DNA from: Akkermansiaceae bacterium UBA5689
GTDB taxonomy: Bacteria; Verrucomicrobiota; Verrucomicrobiia; Verrucomicrobiales; Akkermansiaceae
DNA: 12,419 nucleotides
Assembly: GCA_002420305.1 (NCBI GenBank)
Contig: DIHT01000137.1
Location: forward strand, 1-12,419
Direction of reading: 5' to 3'
This document shows positions 1-6,506 of the stretch, piece after piece. Numbering within the stretch: the stretch's first letter is position 1; each line of letters opens with the position of its first letter. The translations under genes were made by a program, and so were the position numbers. A model generated the notes under the pieces. The model saw only the letters and a program-made list of their open reading frames with translations, made no database searches and was not told where the DNA came from.

Positions 1-76
1 TTATTTCTTACAAATTTTTCTTTTGACATTACGTTTTTACCTCAGTTTTTTTTGTTTCTTCTAACTTTTAATTTCT

Positions 77-150
77 TGGAGCGGGTAAAGGGAATCGAAC
101 CCTTATGGCCAGCTTGGAAGGCTGGGGCTTTACCATTAAGCTATACCCGC
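77..150 (-). tRNA. tRNA-Gly (anticodon UCC)
   Basis: This is a full cloverleaf when read on the minus strand. The 7-bp acceptor stem is GCGGGTA/TACCCGC, the D stem GCTT/AAGC, the anticodon stem CCAGC/GCTGG with loop CTTCCAA (anticodon TCC), and the T stem AAGGG/CCCTT with loop TTCGATT. The discriminator base is U73 (position 80), the usual bacterial base for glycine tRNA, and CCA is encoded (77-79). It should decode GGA and, by wobble, other GGN codons. The RNA body is 70 nt plus U73 and CCA. No T-rich terminator follows it on its own strand. Confidence 0.97.
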
Positions 151-162
151 TACTTCGGTGAA

Positions 163-191
163 AATGTAGGGTCCATCTCTTGCTCCGCCAA
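163..191 (-). promoter_or_regulatory. Candidate sigma-70-type promoter of tRNA-Gly(UCC)
   Basis: On the minus strand a -35-like TTGGCG (186-191) is separated by exactly 17 nt from a -10-like TACATT (163-168). Each matches the consensus at 4 of 6 positions. The -10 box ends 12 nt before the mature tRNA 5' end at 150, which would give a very short 5' leader. The spacing and placement are right, but the match is by eye only. Confidence 0.4.
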
Positions 192-274
192 GGATTTTCT
201 CGGGAAATCAAAAAGAAACTGCCAGCCCTTCAATCCCAAGATTTTACGGGTTTATCGCCGTTTTTACGCTTTTA

Positions 275-303
275 TTGCATGAGAAACAAGATACCGGTCT
301 ACT
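275..303 (+). promoter_or_regulatory. Weak candidate promoter of tRNA-Gly(CCC)
   Basis: TTGCAT (275-280) lies 17 nt upstream of TCTACT (298-303), and the -10-like box ends 11 nt before the tRNA 5' end at 315. Matches are 3/6 and 4/6, so the case rests mainly on spacing and location. Confidence 0.25.
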
Positions 304-314
304 CTTGCCGAGTG

Positions 315-388
315 GCGGGTGTAGTTCAGTGGTAGAATGCGAGCTTCCCAAGCTTGAGGCGAGGGTTCGATTCCCTTCACCCGCACCA
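315..388 (+). tRNA. tRNA-Gly (anticodon CCC)
   Basis: This is a complete cloverleaf. The acceptor stem is GCGGGTG/CACCCGC, the D stem GTTC/GAAT (one G-U pair), the anticodon stem CGAGC/GCTTG with loop TTCCCAA (anticodon CCC), and the T stem GAGGG/CCCTT with loop TTCGATT. CCA is encoded at 386-388. It should read GGG codons. The discriminator is A73 (385), unlike U73 of the neighbouring divergent tRNA-Gly(UCC). The identical 70-nt body architecture of the two genes suggests a shared origin, but anticodon stem, variable loop and discriminator have diverged. Confidence 0.96.
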
Positions 389-428
389 CTCCAGGCAGAC
401 GCAGGTAAACCCTAAGATTTAAGGGGTT

Positions 429-454
429 AAAAGGCTCCTTCCCTCGAGTCCTTT
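429..454 (-). terminator. Possible intrinsic terminator of the rluA-nif3-mpg cluster
   Basis: Read on the minus strand, AAAGG and CTC pair with GAG and CCTTT. This gives an 8-bp stem with one bulged A and an 8-nt loop, ending in TTTT. It lies about 85 bp beyond the glycosylase stop codon. The stem is not very GC-rich and the T tract is short. On the plus strand the same hairpin lies 40 bp after the tRNA-Gly(CCC) gene, so it could also act there. The rest of 389-539 shows no gene. Confidence 0.3.
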
Positions 455-539
455 ATCTCAAAAAGAGACCGTTTATGGGTTTTGATAGAGAAAGACCCGG
501 ACCGGCTCACCGATAGGCCAGAAACGAGACATCCGGAGT

Positions 540-1133
540 TCACTCTGCCCCGGGGCCTACGCTCAGGCAGGAAGACCCCGCTAAGACGAAACGCCATTTT
601 CGGTCTATTTCCCTCGAAATTCCGACGCGCCTGCATGCGATGGTGTTCGCCCTCGCCCGGCGGGAACAACGAGAAAGCGATAGCCCGAGACCATGGACGA
701 GCCCCATTCCGTGCATTGAGCAGTCAATTCCTAACGCCTGAGTCAATTTTCCGGGACCTGAGCACAACTCGGTTTCCCTCGTCCTATGCCTGCGCAACCG
801 CATCTGTTCCAAACCCTCGCTCGGAGCCAGTGCCCGAATCAGGACAAAGCCATCGGCGTCCCCTCCCTTGACGAGAAAATTCAGCAACCAGTGCACTCCG
901 TAATTCAGATACACGTAGGCGCTTCCTGCCGGATGCTCTGCGATGAATCGTCGTGCACTGGGTCGAAAGTGCGTGTGACACGCCTCGTCTCCTTCAGCCG
1001 CATAAGCTTCCGTTTCCACGATGACCCCGGCGCAACCCTTCCACGCAAGACGACAACCAATTAAATCTCGCGCGCAGTCCTCTGGACTCTGTTGGAAGAA
1101 TGTCGGATTAAGAGATTCGCCAAACTTCTTCAT
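540..1133 (-). CDS. 3-methyladenine DNA glycosylase, AAG/Mpg family
   Basis: The product (197 aa) is a monofunctional base-excision repair glycosylase that would remove alkylated purines such as 3-methyladenine from DNA in the cytoplasm. The family signature ETEAY is at residues 40-44; E42, Y44 and H53 align with human AAG E125, Y127 and H136, the catalytic and base-binding residues. YVYLNYG (73-79) supplies the DNA-intercalating Tyr (Y78), and the LCSGPGKLTQAL block follows at about 123-134. Length is normal for bacterial members. One difference is the stretch between H53 and YVY, which reads PSARRF rather than the more usual T-x-RN motif, suggesting a divergent subfamily. The ATG at 1133 has no convincing Shine-Dalgarno. 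It is the last gene of a three-gene minus-strand cluster, 38 bp after nif3. Family assignment is very secure; exact substrate range is inferred. Confidence 0.93.
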   Translation of the reverse strand: MKKFGESLNPTFFQQSPEDCARDLIGCRLAWKGCAGVIVETEAYAAEGDEACHTHFRPSARRFIAEHPAGSAYVYLNYGVHWLLNFLVKGGDADGFVLIRALAPSEGLEQMRLRRHRTRETELCSGPGKLTQALGIDCSMHGMGLVHGLGLSLSRCSRRARANTIACRRVGISREIDRKWRFVLAGSSCLSVGPGAE

Positions 1134-1171
1134 GGAACCACATGGGGGACGACTTGCCTCTCGTTCGCGCC

Positions 1172-1921
1172 TTACATTCCGGTAGGGTGATCAATGAACT
1201 CTGTCTCGAGACGAAATCTTTCGGACAGTAGATCTGCAACGGCCTTAACTCCTCCTGTTTCTGTCAGGTAGTGCCCTCCATAGATCATGTTCATTCCGAG
1301 TTCCTCAGCTTCCGTGTAACTCCAATGAGGACCCTCTCCCGTAAGAAAACTATCGATCCCCGACTCTCGAACCGCAACAACTTCAGATCCAGCTCCTCCG
1401 GTGATGATGCCCACTATTCCCGCATCCTCAGAACCTGCAGAACATACATGGGGCTCCTCACCAAGCACGTCACTCACCCGGCTTATCAATTGATTAAACG
1501 AGCCCTCGAACCTGCCGCGAATTCCCAAAAGAATCCCCTTCCATTCAAAAAATGGCTTGGGCTCTTCAAGCTCCAGCGCAGAGGCCAGACATGCGTTGTT
1601 TCCGATAACAGGGTGAATATCGAGAGGGATGTGCGCACTGTAGACGGCGAGACCAGCATCTACCGCCAACTTAAATTTTTCATAGGTTGCTCCGGTAACC
1701 CTGCGACTTCCATTCCAGAACATCCCATGATGTACAATAAGAAGGTTCGCTCCTGAATCCACCGCCTTTCTCACAACGGGAAGGGACGCATCCACGGCAA
1801 CTGCTACCTGCTCAACCTTTTGGCGCCCCTCCATCTGCAATCCGTTCATGGCGCCCGGATAGTCAGGCACTTCCTTTATCCGCAACTCACTATCGAGAAA
1901 CGAGACGATGTCATCGAGCAT
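1172..1921 (-). CDS. Nif3/YbgI-family dinuclear metal-centre protein
   Basis: The product is a Nif3-like protein (COG0327, often labelled GTP cyclohydrolase 1 type 2 homologue). Members form toroidal hexamers with a two-metal site, and their reaction is not firmly established. Metal ligands are visible (numbering from ATG 1927): HHG at 66-68, H99 and D103 in SAHIPLD, and H219 and E223 in GGHYLTE near the C-terminus. At about 250 residues it is the short form without the inserted PII-like domain of longer homologues. Two in-frame ATGs compete, at 1927 and 1921. I prefer 1921 because GGGGG (1928-1932) lies 6 nt upstream of it but abuts the ATG at 1927, and because the family usually starts close to a DI-x-x-F/L motif. 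It lies 26-32 bp after rluA and 38 bp before the glycosylase gene, so co-transcription is likely. Confidence 0.92.
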   Translation of the reverse strand: MLDDIVSFLDSELRIKEVPDYPGAMNGLQMEGRQKVEQVAVAVDASLPVVRKAVDSGANLLIVHHGMFWNGSRRVTGATYEKFKLAVDAGLAVYSAHIPLDIHPVIGNNACLASALELEEPKPFFEWKGILLGIRGRFEGSFNQLISRVSDVLGEEPHVCSAGSEDAGIVGIITGGAGSEVVAVRESGIDSFLTGEGPHWSYTEAEELGMNMIYGGHYLTETGGVKAVADLLSERFRLETEFIDHPTGM

Positions 1922-1953
1922 GGCCATCCCCCAATGTCACTCTTCAGTCTCAC

Positions 1954-2742
1954 CTAGCAACTCTTGATCTCACAAAATTCCCTGAATGCCGAGGGCATCG
2001 ACGAACTCCAATCCAGCCCACCAGTTTCATCAGGTATTGCCAGTCTACTTGCATGCAGGGCGTGACGGGGAAGGTAGAGAAGCTCCTCCAGACCACGGCT
2101 CCAGCCGGTCTCGATAAACTCGAGATAGCAATCTTCAGATGGGCCATAGATCTTGTCTCCTACGATAGGATGCCCAAGGCAGCCGAGATGAACTCGTATC
2201 TGGTGCGTTCGTCCCGTCTCAGGCATGGCGCGCACAACAGCGAAACTACCATGTGCGTTTTCGAATCGGCGGAGCACCTCAAAGTCTGTTGCCGCATCTC
2301 TGCCATCGGGATGAGCAACCTGCTTAATCCAGATTCGGGATTCCCGCACTTCGCCCTGCCGGAGTATCGGCTCGGCCACCCTCTGGCGGTCCCACTCAGG
2401 CCACCCGGACACTATCGCAAGGTATTCCTTCTGGACCTCTCTCCGCTCCATCGCTCGCCCAAAACGCCTCGCTGCCTCCCTCGTCCGGGACATTAGAACC
2501 AGCCCACTCGTCTCCCGATCAAGACGATTAAGAATACTAAGAGTCGCACAATCCTCGCCTCTGCTGGAGAGCCAGGTCTTCACCTCTCCGAGTAGAGTTG
2601 GCTCAGGCCGATCGTTGGTTGGGTGAACGATAAGGGGCGCAGGCTTATTGACTACCAGCCAATCCTTCACAACCTCCACCATGCAGATATCGGTCGATAC
2701 TGCAATCGGGCCTCTCCTCGCGCTTATCCCGTCGGCAGACAC
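1954..2742 (-). CDS. RluA-family pseudouridine synthase
   Basis: The product (262 aa) should isomerise specific uridines in rRNA or tRNA to pseudouridine. The catalytic motif LNRLDRETSG spans residues 71-80, with D75 the nucleophile. LVVNKPAPLIVHP (29-41) and GRTHQIRVHL (177-186), followed by HPIVGDKIYG, are the other conserved family blocks. No N-terminal S4 RNA-binding domain is present, so this is the RluA/TruC-like architecture rather than RluC/D; the target site cannot be read from sequence. The start is GTG at 2742, chosen because GAGG (2748-2751) sits 5 nt upstream. An ATG at 2682 (residue 21) is the alternative and would leave a very short N-terminus before LVVNKP. It is the first gene of the minus-strand cluster and is divergent from lpxC-fabZ across 82 bp. 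Confidence 0.93.
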   Translation of the reverse strand: MSADGISARRGPIAVSTDICMVEVVKDWLVVNKPAPLIVHPTNDRPEPTLLGEVKTWLSSRGEDCATLSILNRLDRETSGLVLMSRTREAARRFGRAMERREVQKEYLAIVSGWPEWDRQRVAEPILRQGEVRESRIWIKQVAHPDGRDAATDFEVLRRFENAHGSFAVVRAMPETGRTHQIRVHLGCLGHPIVGDKIYGPSEDCYLEFIETGWSRGLEELLYLPRHALHASRLAIPDETGGLDWSSSMPSAFREFCEIKSC

Positions 2743-2769
2743 CCTTGCCTCATATCTTAATTGGCAAGG
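2743..2769. repeat. Inverted repeat in the rluA / lpxC-fabZ divergent spacer
   Basis: CCTTGCC (2743-2749) and GGCAAGG (2763-2769) form perfect 7-bp arms around a 13-nt AT-rich spacer. The left arm abuts the GTG start of the pseudouridine synthase and overlaps its Shine-Dalgarno GAGG. In the mRNA this could fold and limit ribosome access; in DNA it could be an operator. Immediately to the right, CCCAATA is repeated twice in tandem (2772-2785). Confidence 0.45.
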
Positions 2770-2824
2770 AACCCAATACCCAATAACGCCTTGCCAGAGG
2801 CTACGCTCCTCCTACCCTGCGCAC

Positions 2825-4153
2825 ATGCCCGCTCCCTCCGCCCATTCGGAAAGAGAATGCACTCTTGCAGGACCCGCTACCCTTGAGGGCACTTCCCTCC
2901 ACACAGGCAAGAAGGTAACCCTTACCATCAGGCCCGCCCCGGAGGGGCATGGCTTCAAGTTCCGACGGATCGACCTCCCGGACAAGCCACTCATTGACGC
3001 CGACGTCGACAAAGTCGAAAAAGTTGAGCGCGCCACCACCCTTGCCTCAGGCTCTGTCCGGGTTCATACCGTTGAACATATTATGTCCGCTCTTACGGGA
3101 ATGGGAGTTGACAACGCCCTGATTGAGATGGACGCCAATGAGCCGCCCATCGGGGATGGCTCAGCGAAGCCTTTCGTAGAGCTCATTAAACAGGCAGGCC
3201 TTGAGGAGCAGGAGGCTCGGCGAAAAACTTGGGAGATTCGCGAGCCCATTCACTTTCAGGACAAAAGCGGATCCCATATTACAATCGTGCCCTATCGAGG
3301 ATTCCGGGTCTCCGTTACCAATCTCAGCCACATTGGTAAATTCACTCAGTATTTCTCGAGCGAAATCACTCCTGAAATATATGAGAAAGAGGTCTCCCCT
3401 GCCCGGACCTTTACCTTCTACGAGGACATAAAGCCATTGCTCGACCAGGGCCTCATCAAGGGTGGATCTCTCGAAAACGCAGTCGTGATTCGGGACGAAG
3501 AGATCCTTTCCAAAGAGGCCATGCGCTTTGACAACGAGTTTGCCCGCCACAAAGCGCTCGATCTCGTCGGCGACCTTGCGCTCGCTGGAAAACGGATCAC
3601 GGGTCATGTCATCGCAGTTGCTCCAGGTCACGGACCCAACACCCAAATGGCAGGCATGCTCAAACGGGAATACCAGAGAATGCGCTCGATGGTCCCGCCC
3701 TTCCAACTTCCCGAGAATGAAGCGGTTCTCGATATCAAGGATATCTTCCGAATCCTTCCTCACAGGGCCCCGTTTCTTCTCATTGATCGGGTGATCGATT
3801 TCTCCAGCGAGTTAAAATGCACCGCGGTAAAAAATGTTACCTTTAACGAGCCTTTCTTTGAAGGGCACTTCCCCGACCACCCGGTCATGCCCGGGGTCCT
3901 TCAACTCGAGGCCATGGCCCAGGCCGCATCGGTTCTTGTCCTGCGCCTCCCTGATAACGAGGGGAAAATCGGCTATTTCATGTCTGCCGACAACGTCAAG
4001 TTTCGCCGACCCGTGCTCCCGGGAGACACCCTTTTCATCGAAGCAGAGATTGTGAAAATGAAGCGCAGCGTTGGCCTCGCTGTCTGCCAGTGCCTCGTCA
4101 ACGGCCAAGTCGTTTCGTCCGCGGAGTTGAAGTTCGCAGTAGTTGATGCCTGA
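2825..4153 (+). CDS. Bifunctional LpxC-FabZ: UDP-3-O-acyl-GlcNAc deacetylase / 3-hydroxyacyl-ACP dehydratase
   Basis: The product (442 aa) is a fusion of two cytoplasmic enzymes. Residues about 8-290 are LpxC, the zinc deacetylase committing UDP-acyl-GlcNAc to lipid A. HTVEH (81-85) supplies E84 and Zn ligand H85, and H242 and D246 in RHKALD complete the metal site. H269 in PGHGPN aligns with the E. coli general-acid H265. Residues about 298-442 are FabZ, the hot-dog-fold dehydratase of fatty acid elongation. It has LPHRAPFLLIDRV (311-323), catalytic H348 in EGHFPDHPVMPG and E362 in QLEAMAQ. Both active sites look intact, so both activities are expected. The frame is open back to 2648, but that extension overlaps rluA and resembles nothing. 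ATG 2825 lies just before the conserved TL-x-G-x-x-x-L-x-G-x-x-LHTGKK block. No Shine-Dalgarno is evident. Such fusions are known in Bacteroidota, and I believe also in Verrucomicrobiota. Confidence 0.95.
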   Translation: MPAPSAHSERECTLAGPATLEGTSLHTGKKVTLTIRPAPEGHGFKFRRIDLPDKPLIDADVDKVEKVERATTLASGSVRVHTVEHIMSALTGMGVDNALIEMDANEPPIGDGSAKPFVELIKQAGLEEQEARRKTWEIREPIHFQDKSGSHITIVPYRGFRVSVTNLSHIGKFTQYFSSEITPEIYEKEVSPARTFTFYEDIKPLLDQGLIKGGSLENAVVIRDEEILSKEAMRFDNEFARHKALDLVGDLALAGKRITGHVIAVAPGHGPNTQMAGMLKREYQRMRSMVPPFQLPENEAVLDIKDIFRILPHRAPFLLIDRVIDFSSELKCTAVKNVTFNEPFFEGHFPDHPVMPGVLQLEAMAQAASVLVLRLPDNEGKIGYFMSADNVKFRRPVLPGDTLFIEAEIVKMKRSVGLAVCQCLVNGQVVSSAELKFAVVDA

Positions 4154-4931
4154 GATGCTCTACAACCGGCACACCGCTCCTCTTCTTTGGATGACCTTCG
4201 TTGCGCTGATTGCCAGCCTGCCCAGTTGCCATCTGTTCGTGAAGCCCCCTGAAAAGGCGGCCGCAATCCCTCCCTCTCCCGGCATCAAGTCTGCTGTCTC
4301 TACCCCCTCTGTCACTCAAAGATTTATCCCCAGCGTCAGCCGTCTGGAATTCCAGATCGATTCCAGCGGATCCACCGGCACCATAGACCTCGCCCTCGAC
4401 CACGACTCCCTCGCTCCACGCCGCTCGGTGTGCGAGTGCCCCCTCAAGGGAAGCATCACAGCAACTCTTCAAACCTCAGAATCGGGGGTGCGAACCCTGA
4501 CACTTGAGAAGGTCGAGCTTGTAACCGCAGGAGAAGGGAAGCTTGAATTCGCATGGTCTCCCATCATTGGCACAGTTAGGATGCTGATTCCCGAAGGACT
4601 GCTAAAGATCAGCAACAAATCTCCGGACCCGGTGATGCAACTCGGTGAAGGTGGTGAATTCTCGCACCCCGGCTATACCTTTCAGGTCAACGGAACCGGT
4701 CAGGTGGAAACCACAGGGCTGGTCCTGCGACAAAAAATCGGGGACACCGAGACCGACCTTGCCATTGAAGAAACCGAACCGGTAACATTAGCGGGCACGC
4801 TCAGGCGGGAGGAAAACAGGTGGCATCTTGACCTACCAGGCACGGTCATGAAGGACAGCTTCGAAATCGACGAGGAGGGCACCACCCTCAATCTCATTTT
4901 TACGGGCAACATCGCCTCGCTCGAAAAGTAG
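4146..4931 (+). CDS. Predicted lipoprotein of unknown function, coupled to lpxC-fabZ
   Basis: I do not recognise this 261-residue protein. The N-terminus has a short polar segment, a hydrophobic stretch (PLLWMTFVALIASL) and LPSC, a plausible lipobox with Cys28 as the lipidated residue. A Pro/Ala/Ser-rich linker (about 30-60) follows. The remainder is rich in alternating polar and hydrophobic residues with repeated Thr/Val/Leu runs and acidic turns, which suggests an all-beta domain; no membrane segments follow the signal. The start is uncertain: ATG 4146 (chosen; overlaps the lpxC-fabZ stop by 8 nt), TTG 4143 or ATG 4155. None has a clear Shine-Dalgarno, so translation by reinitiation after lpxC-fabZ is likely. 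Its coupling to a lipid A gene hints at an envelope role, but that is inference. It ends 47 bp before the convergent DUF1501 gene. Confidence 0.82.
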   Translation: MPEMLYNRHTAPLLWMTFVALIASLPSCHLFVKPPEKAAAIPPSPGIKSAVSTPSVTQRFIPSVSRLEFQIDSSGSTGTIDLALDHDSLAPRRSVCECPLKGSITATLQTSESGVRTLTLEKVELVTAGEGKLEFAWSPIIGTVRMLIPEGLLKISNKSPDPVMQLGEGGEFSHPGYTFQVNGTGQVETTGLVLRQKIGDTETDLAIEETEPVTLAGTLRREENRWHLDLPGTVMKDSFEIDEEGTTLNLIFTGNIASLEK

Positions 4932-4978
4932 CTACGCTATTTTGAATACGAGCCGAAATCTCCCAAAAGCCGGATCGA

Positions 4979-6475
4979 TCAGGAAAGGATTTCCTTCACT
5001 ACTTTGCCGTGTACGTCGGTCAGTCGCCTCTCTATTCCGTTATGGTAGAAGCTGAGACGCTCATGATCGATGCCTAGCAGATGCAGAATAGTCGCGTAAA
5101 AATCGTGCACCGTGACCTTGTCCCCTACAGCCTCATAGCCGAAGTCATCCGTCGCGCCGTAACTGAAGGGAGTTTTCACGCCAGCCCCGGCAAGCCAGGT
5201 CGTAAATCCCCGTGGATTATGATCTCTACCGCTAGCCCCTTTTTGGAAGGTCGGCATGCGCCCAAACTCAGAGCAAAAAACCACCAGAGTGTGCTCGAGG
5301 AGCCCCCGCTCCTTAAGGTCCTTGAGCAGCGCCGCCGTCGGCTGATCCAGCACAGAGCCATGAACTGAATATTGCTTCTCGAGTGACTTGTGACCGTCCC
5401 AGTTACTCACCCCTTCCCCTCCGGTCTGGTAGGCCCCATTGAAAAGCTGAACAAACCGAACTCCTTTCTCAACCAACCTGCGAGCCAGGATACAGTTTCT
5501 ACCATAAGCGGCACGAAGGTCAGCGACCTTGCTCCCGGCATCGTTCGCTCCATAAGACTTAAGAATGTGGGCAGGCTCTCTGCTTAGGTCTGTCACATCC
5601 GGAATACTCATCTGCATCCGAGCGGCAAGCTGATAGCTGGCAATACGAGCCGCCAATTCTGAATCTCCCTCATAGGATCGCAGGTGCCGCCTGTTCTGAC
5701 GCTCAAGAAAAGCGCGGGTCGCCTCATCAGTCCGTTTTGCCACTCCTCCGGGTATCGCAAGGTTTCCAAGGGGCTTCGATGCATTGAACGCCGTCCCCTG
5801 AAAGGCCGCCGGGAGAAATCCGGGGCCCCAGCAGTTCACGCTCGACTGGGGTGTGCCACGGACATCGGGAATCGCGACGTATGCGGGCAAATCTTCCGTT
5901 TCGCTTCCCAGGGCATAAGTGGTCCATGCCCCCGCACTCGGAAACCCATCGAGCGTGAAACCCGTACACATATAATTCTCTCCTGGTCCATGAGTATTGG
6001 TTTTTCCAACCATGGAGTGAATAAAGCTCATTTCATCCGCCAGCTCTCCCAGCTTCGGCAGGAGATCGGAAATCATCTTCCCCGATTGGCCCCGTGGTCT
6101 GAAGCGCCACGGGCTCCGGGTAAGGTTTCCTTGCTGCCCTTGGAAGGTGATCAAATTCTCTCCTCCAGGCATCGGTGTCCCATGTTTCCTGATCAGCTCT
6201 GGCTTGTAATCAAACGTATCGACCTGACTGATGGCCCCCGAACAGAAAATCATCAGCACTTGCTTGGCTCGCGGTTGAAAATGCGGATCACGAGCCGCAT
6301 GGGGACGGCCTGAGTTAATATCCGGACGGACAGGCACTTTGCCCGGCGCGCTCTCCCTCTGAGCTCCCAGCAGCCCATCCCGGCTTAACAGAGACGCAAG
6401 CGCAACACTTCCGAGCCCACTTGCAGTGTGGGAGAGAAAATTACGACGATCGAGGAATTCAGCGGTGTTGATCAT
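4979..6475 (-). CDS. DUF1501 family protein with Tat signal (alkaline-phosphatase-fold)
   Basis: The product (498 aa from ATG 6475) is a DUF1501 protein, a family in the alkaline phosphatase/sulfatase fold clan whose reaction is not established. It begins with a twin-arginine signal: DRRNFL (residues 9-14) followed by a hydrophobic, Ala/Gly/Ser-rich stretch ending near residue 40, so it should be exported folded, possibly with metal. Conserved family blocks include SQVDTFDYKP (83-92), NWDGH (358-362), SEFGR (402-406), GRDHNP (416-421) and HDFYATILHLLGID (457-470). The His/Asp-rich blocks are the likely metal or catalytic site. The frame extends to ATG 6529, which would overlap the upstream gene by 23 nt and place the RR pair unusually far from the start; 6475 fits a Tat signal better. 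Neither start has a good Shine-Dalgarno. It lies 31 bp downstream of the PSCyt1/DUF1553 gene, its usual genomic partner. Confidence 0.92.
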   Translation of the reverse strand: MINTAEFLDRRNFLSHTASGLGSVALASLLSRDGLLGAQRESAPGKVPVRPDINSGRPHAARDPHFQPRAKQVLMIFCSGAISQVDTFDYKPELIRKHGTPMPGGENLITFQGQQGNLTRSPWRFRPRGQSGKMISDLLPKLGELADEMSFIHSMVGKTNTHGPGENYMCTGFTLDGFPSAGAWTTYALGSETEDLPAYVAIPDVRGTPQSSVNCWGPGFLPAAFQGTAFNASKPLGNLAIPGGVAKRTDEATRAFLERQNRRHLRSYEGDSELAARIASYQLAARMQMSIPDVTDLSREPAHILKSYGANDAGSKVADLRAAYGRNCILARRLVEKGVRFVQLFNGAYQTGGEGVSNWDGHKSLEKQYSVHGSVLDQPTAALLKDLKERGLLEHTLVVFCSEFGRMPTFQKGASGRDHNPRGFTTWLAGAGVKTPFSYGATDDFGYEAVGDKVTVHDFYATILHLLGIDHERLSFYHNGIERRLTDVHGKVVKEILS

Positions 6476-6506
6476 TGCGGGAGTTAAAGTTCGAAGCCGG
6501 AATTCG

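Noticed and set aside
1..76. AT-rich left edge considered as a mobile-element boundary or attachment site next to a tRNA gene
   Set aside because: No integrase, no second copy of the tRNA 3' end and no flanking repeat is visible in the window; the base-composition shift alone is not enough.
482..871. Plus-strand open frame of 129 codons
   Set aside because: It lies largely antisense to the confidently identified DNA glycosylase gene and has no recognisable domain.
1271..1756. Plus-strand open frame of 161 codons
   Set aside because: It is antisense to the Nif3-family gene, whose metal ligands are all intact, and its translation resembles no family.
2648..2824. Upstream extension of the lpxC-fabZ reading frame to an ATG at 2648
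   Set aside because: It would overlap the divergent rluA coding region, adds 59 residues with no similarity to LpxC, and ATG 2825 gives the normal distance to the first conserved LpxC block.
4976..4996. GGAAAGGATTTCC hairpin between the convergent lipoprotein and DUF1501 genes, considered as a terminator
   Set aside because: It lies inside the last codons of the DUF1501 gene, has only a 5-bp AT-leaning stem and no T tract in the needed position.
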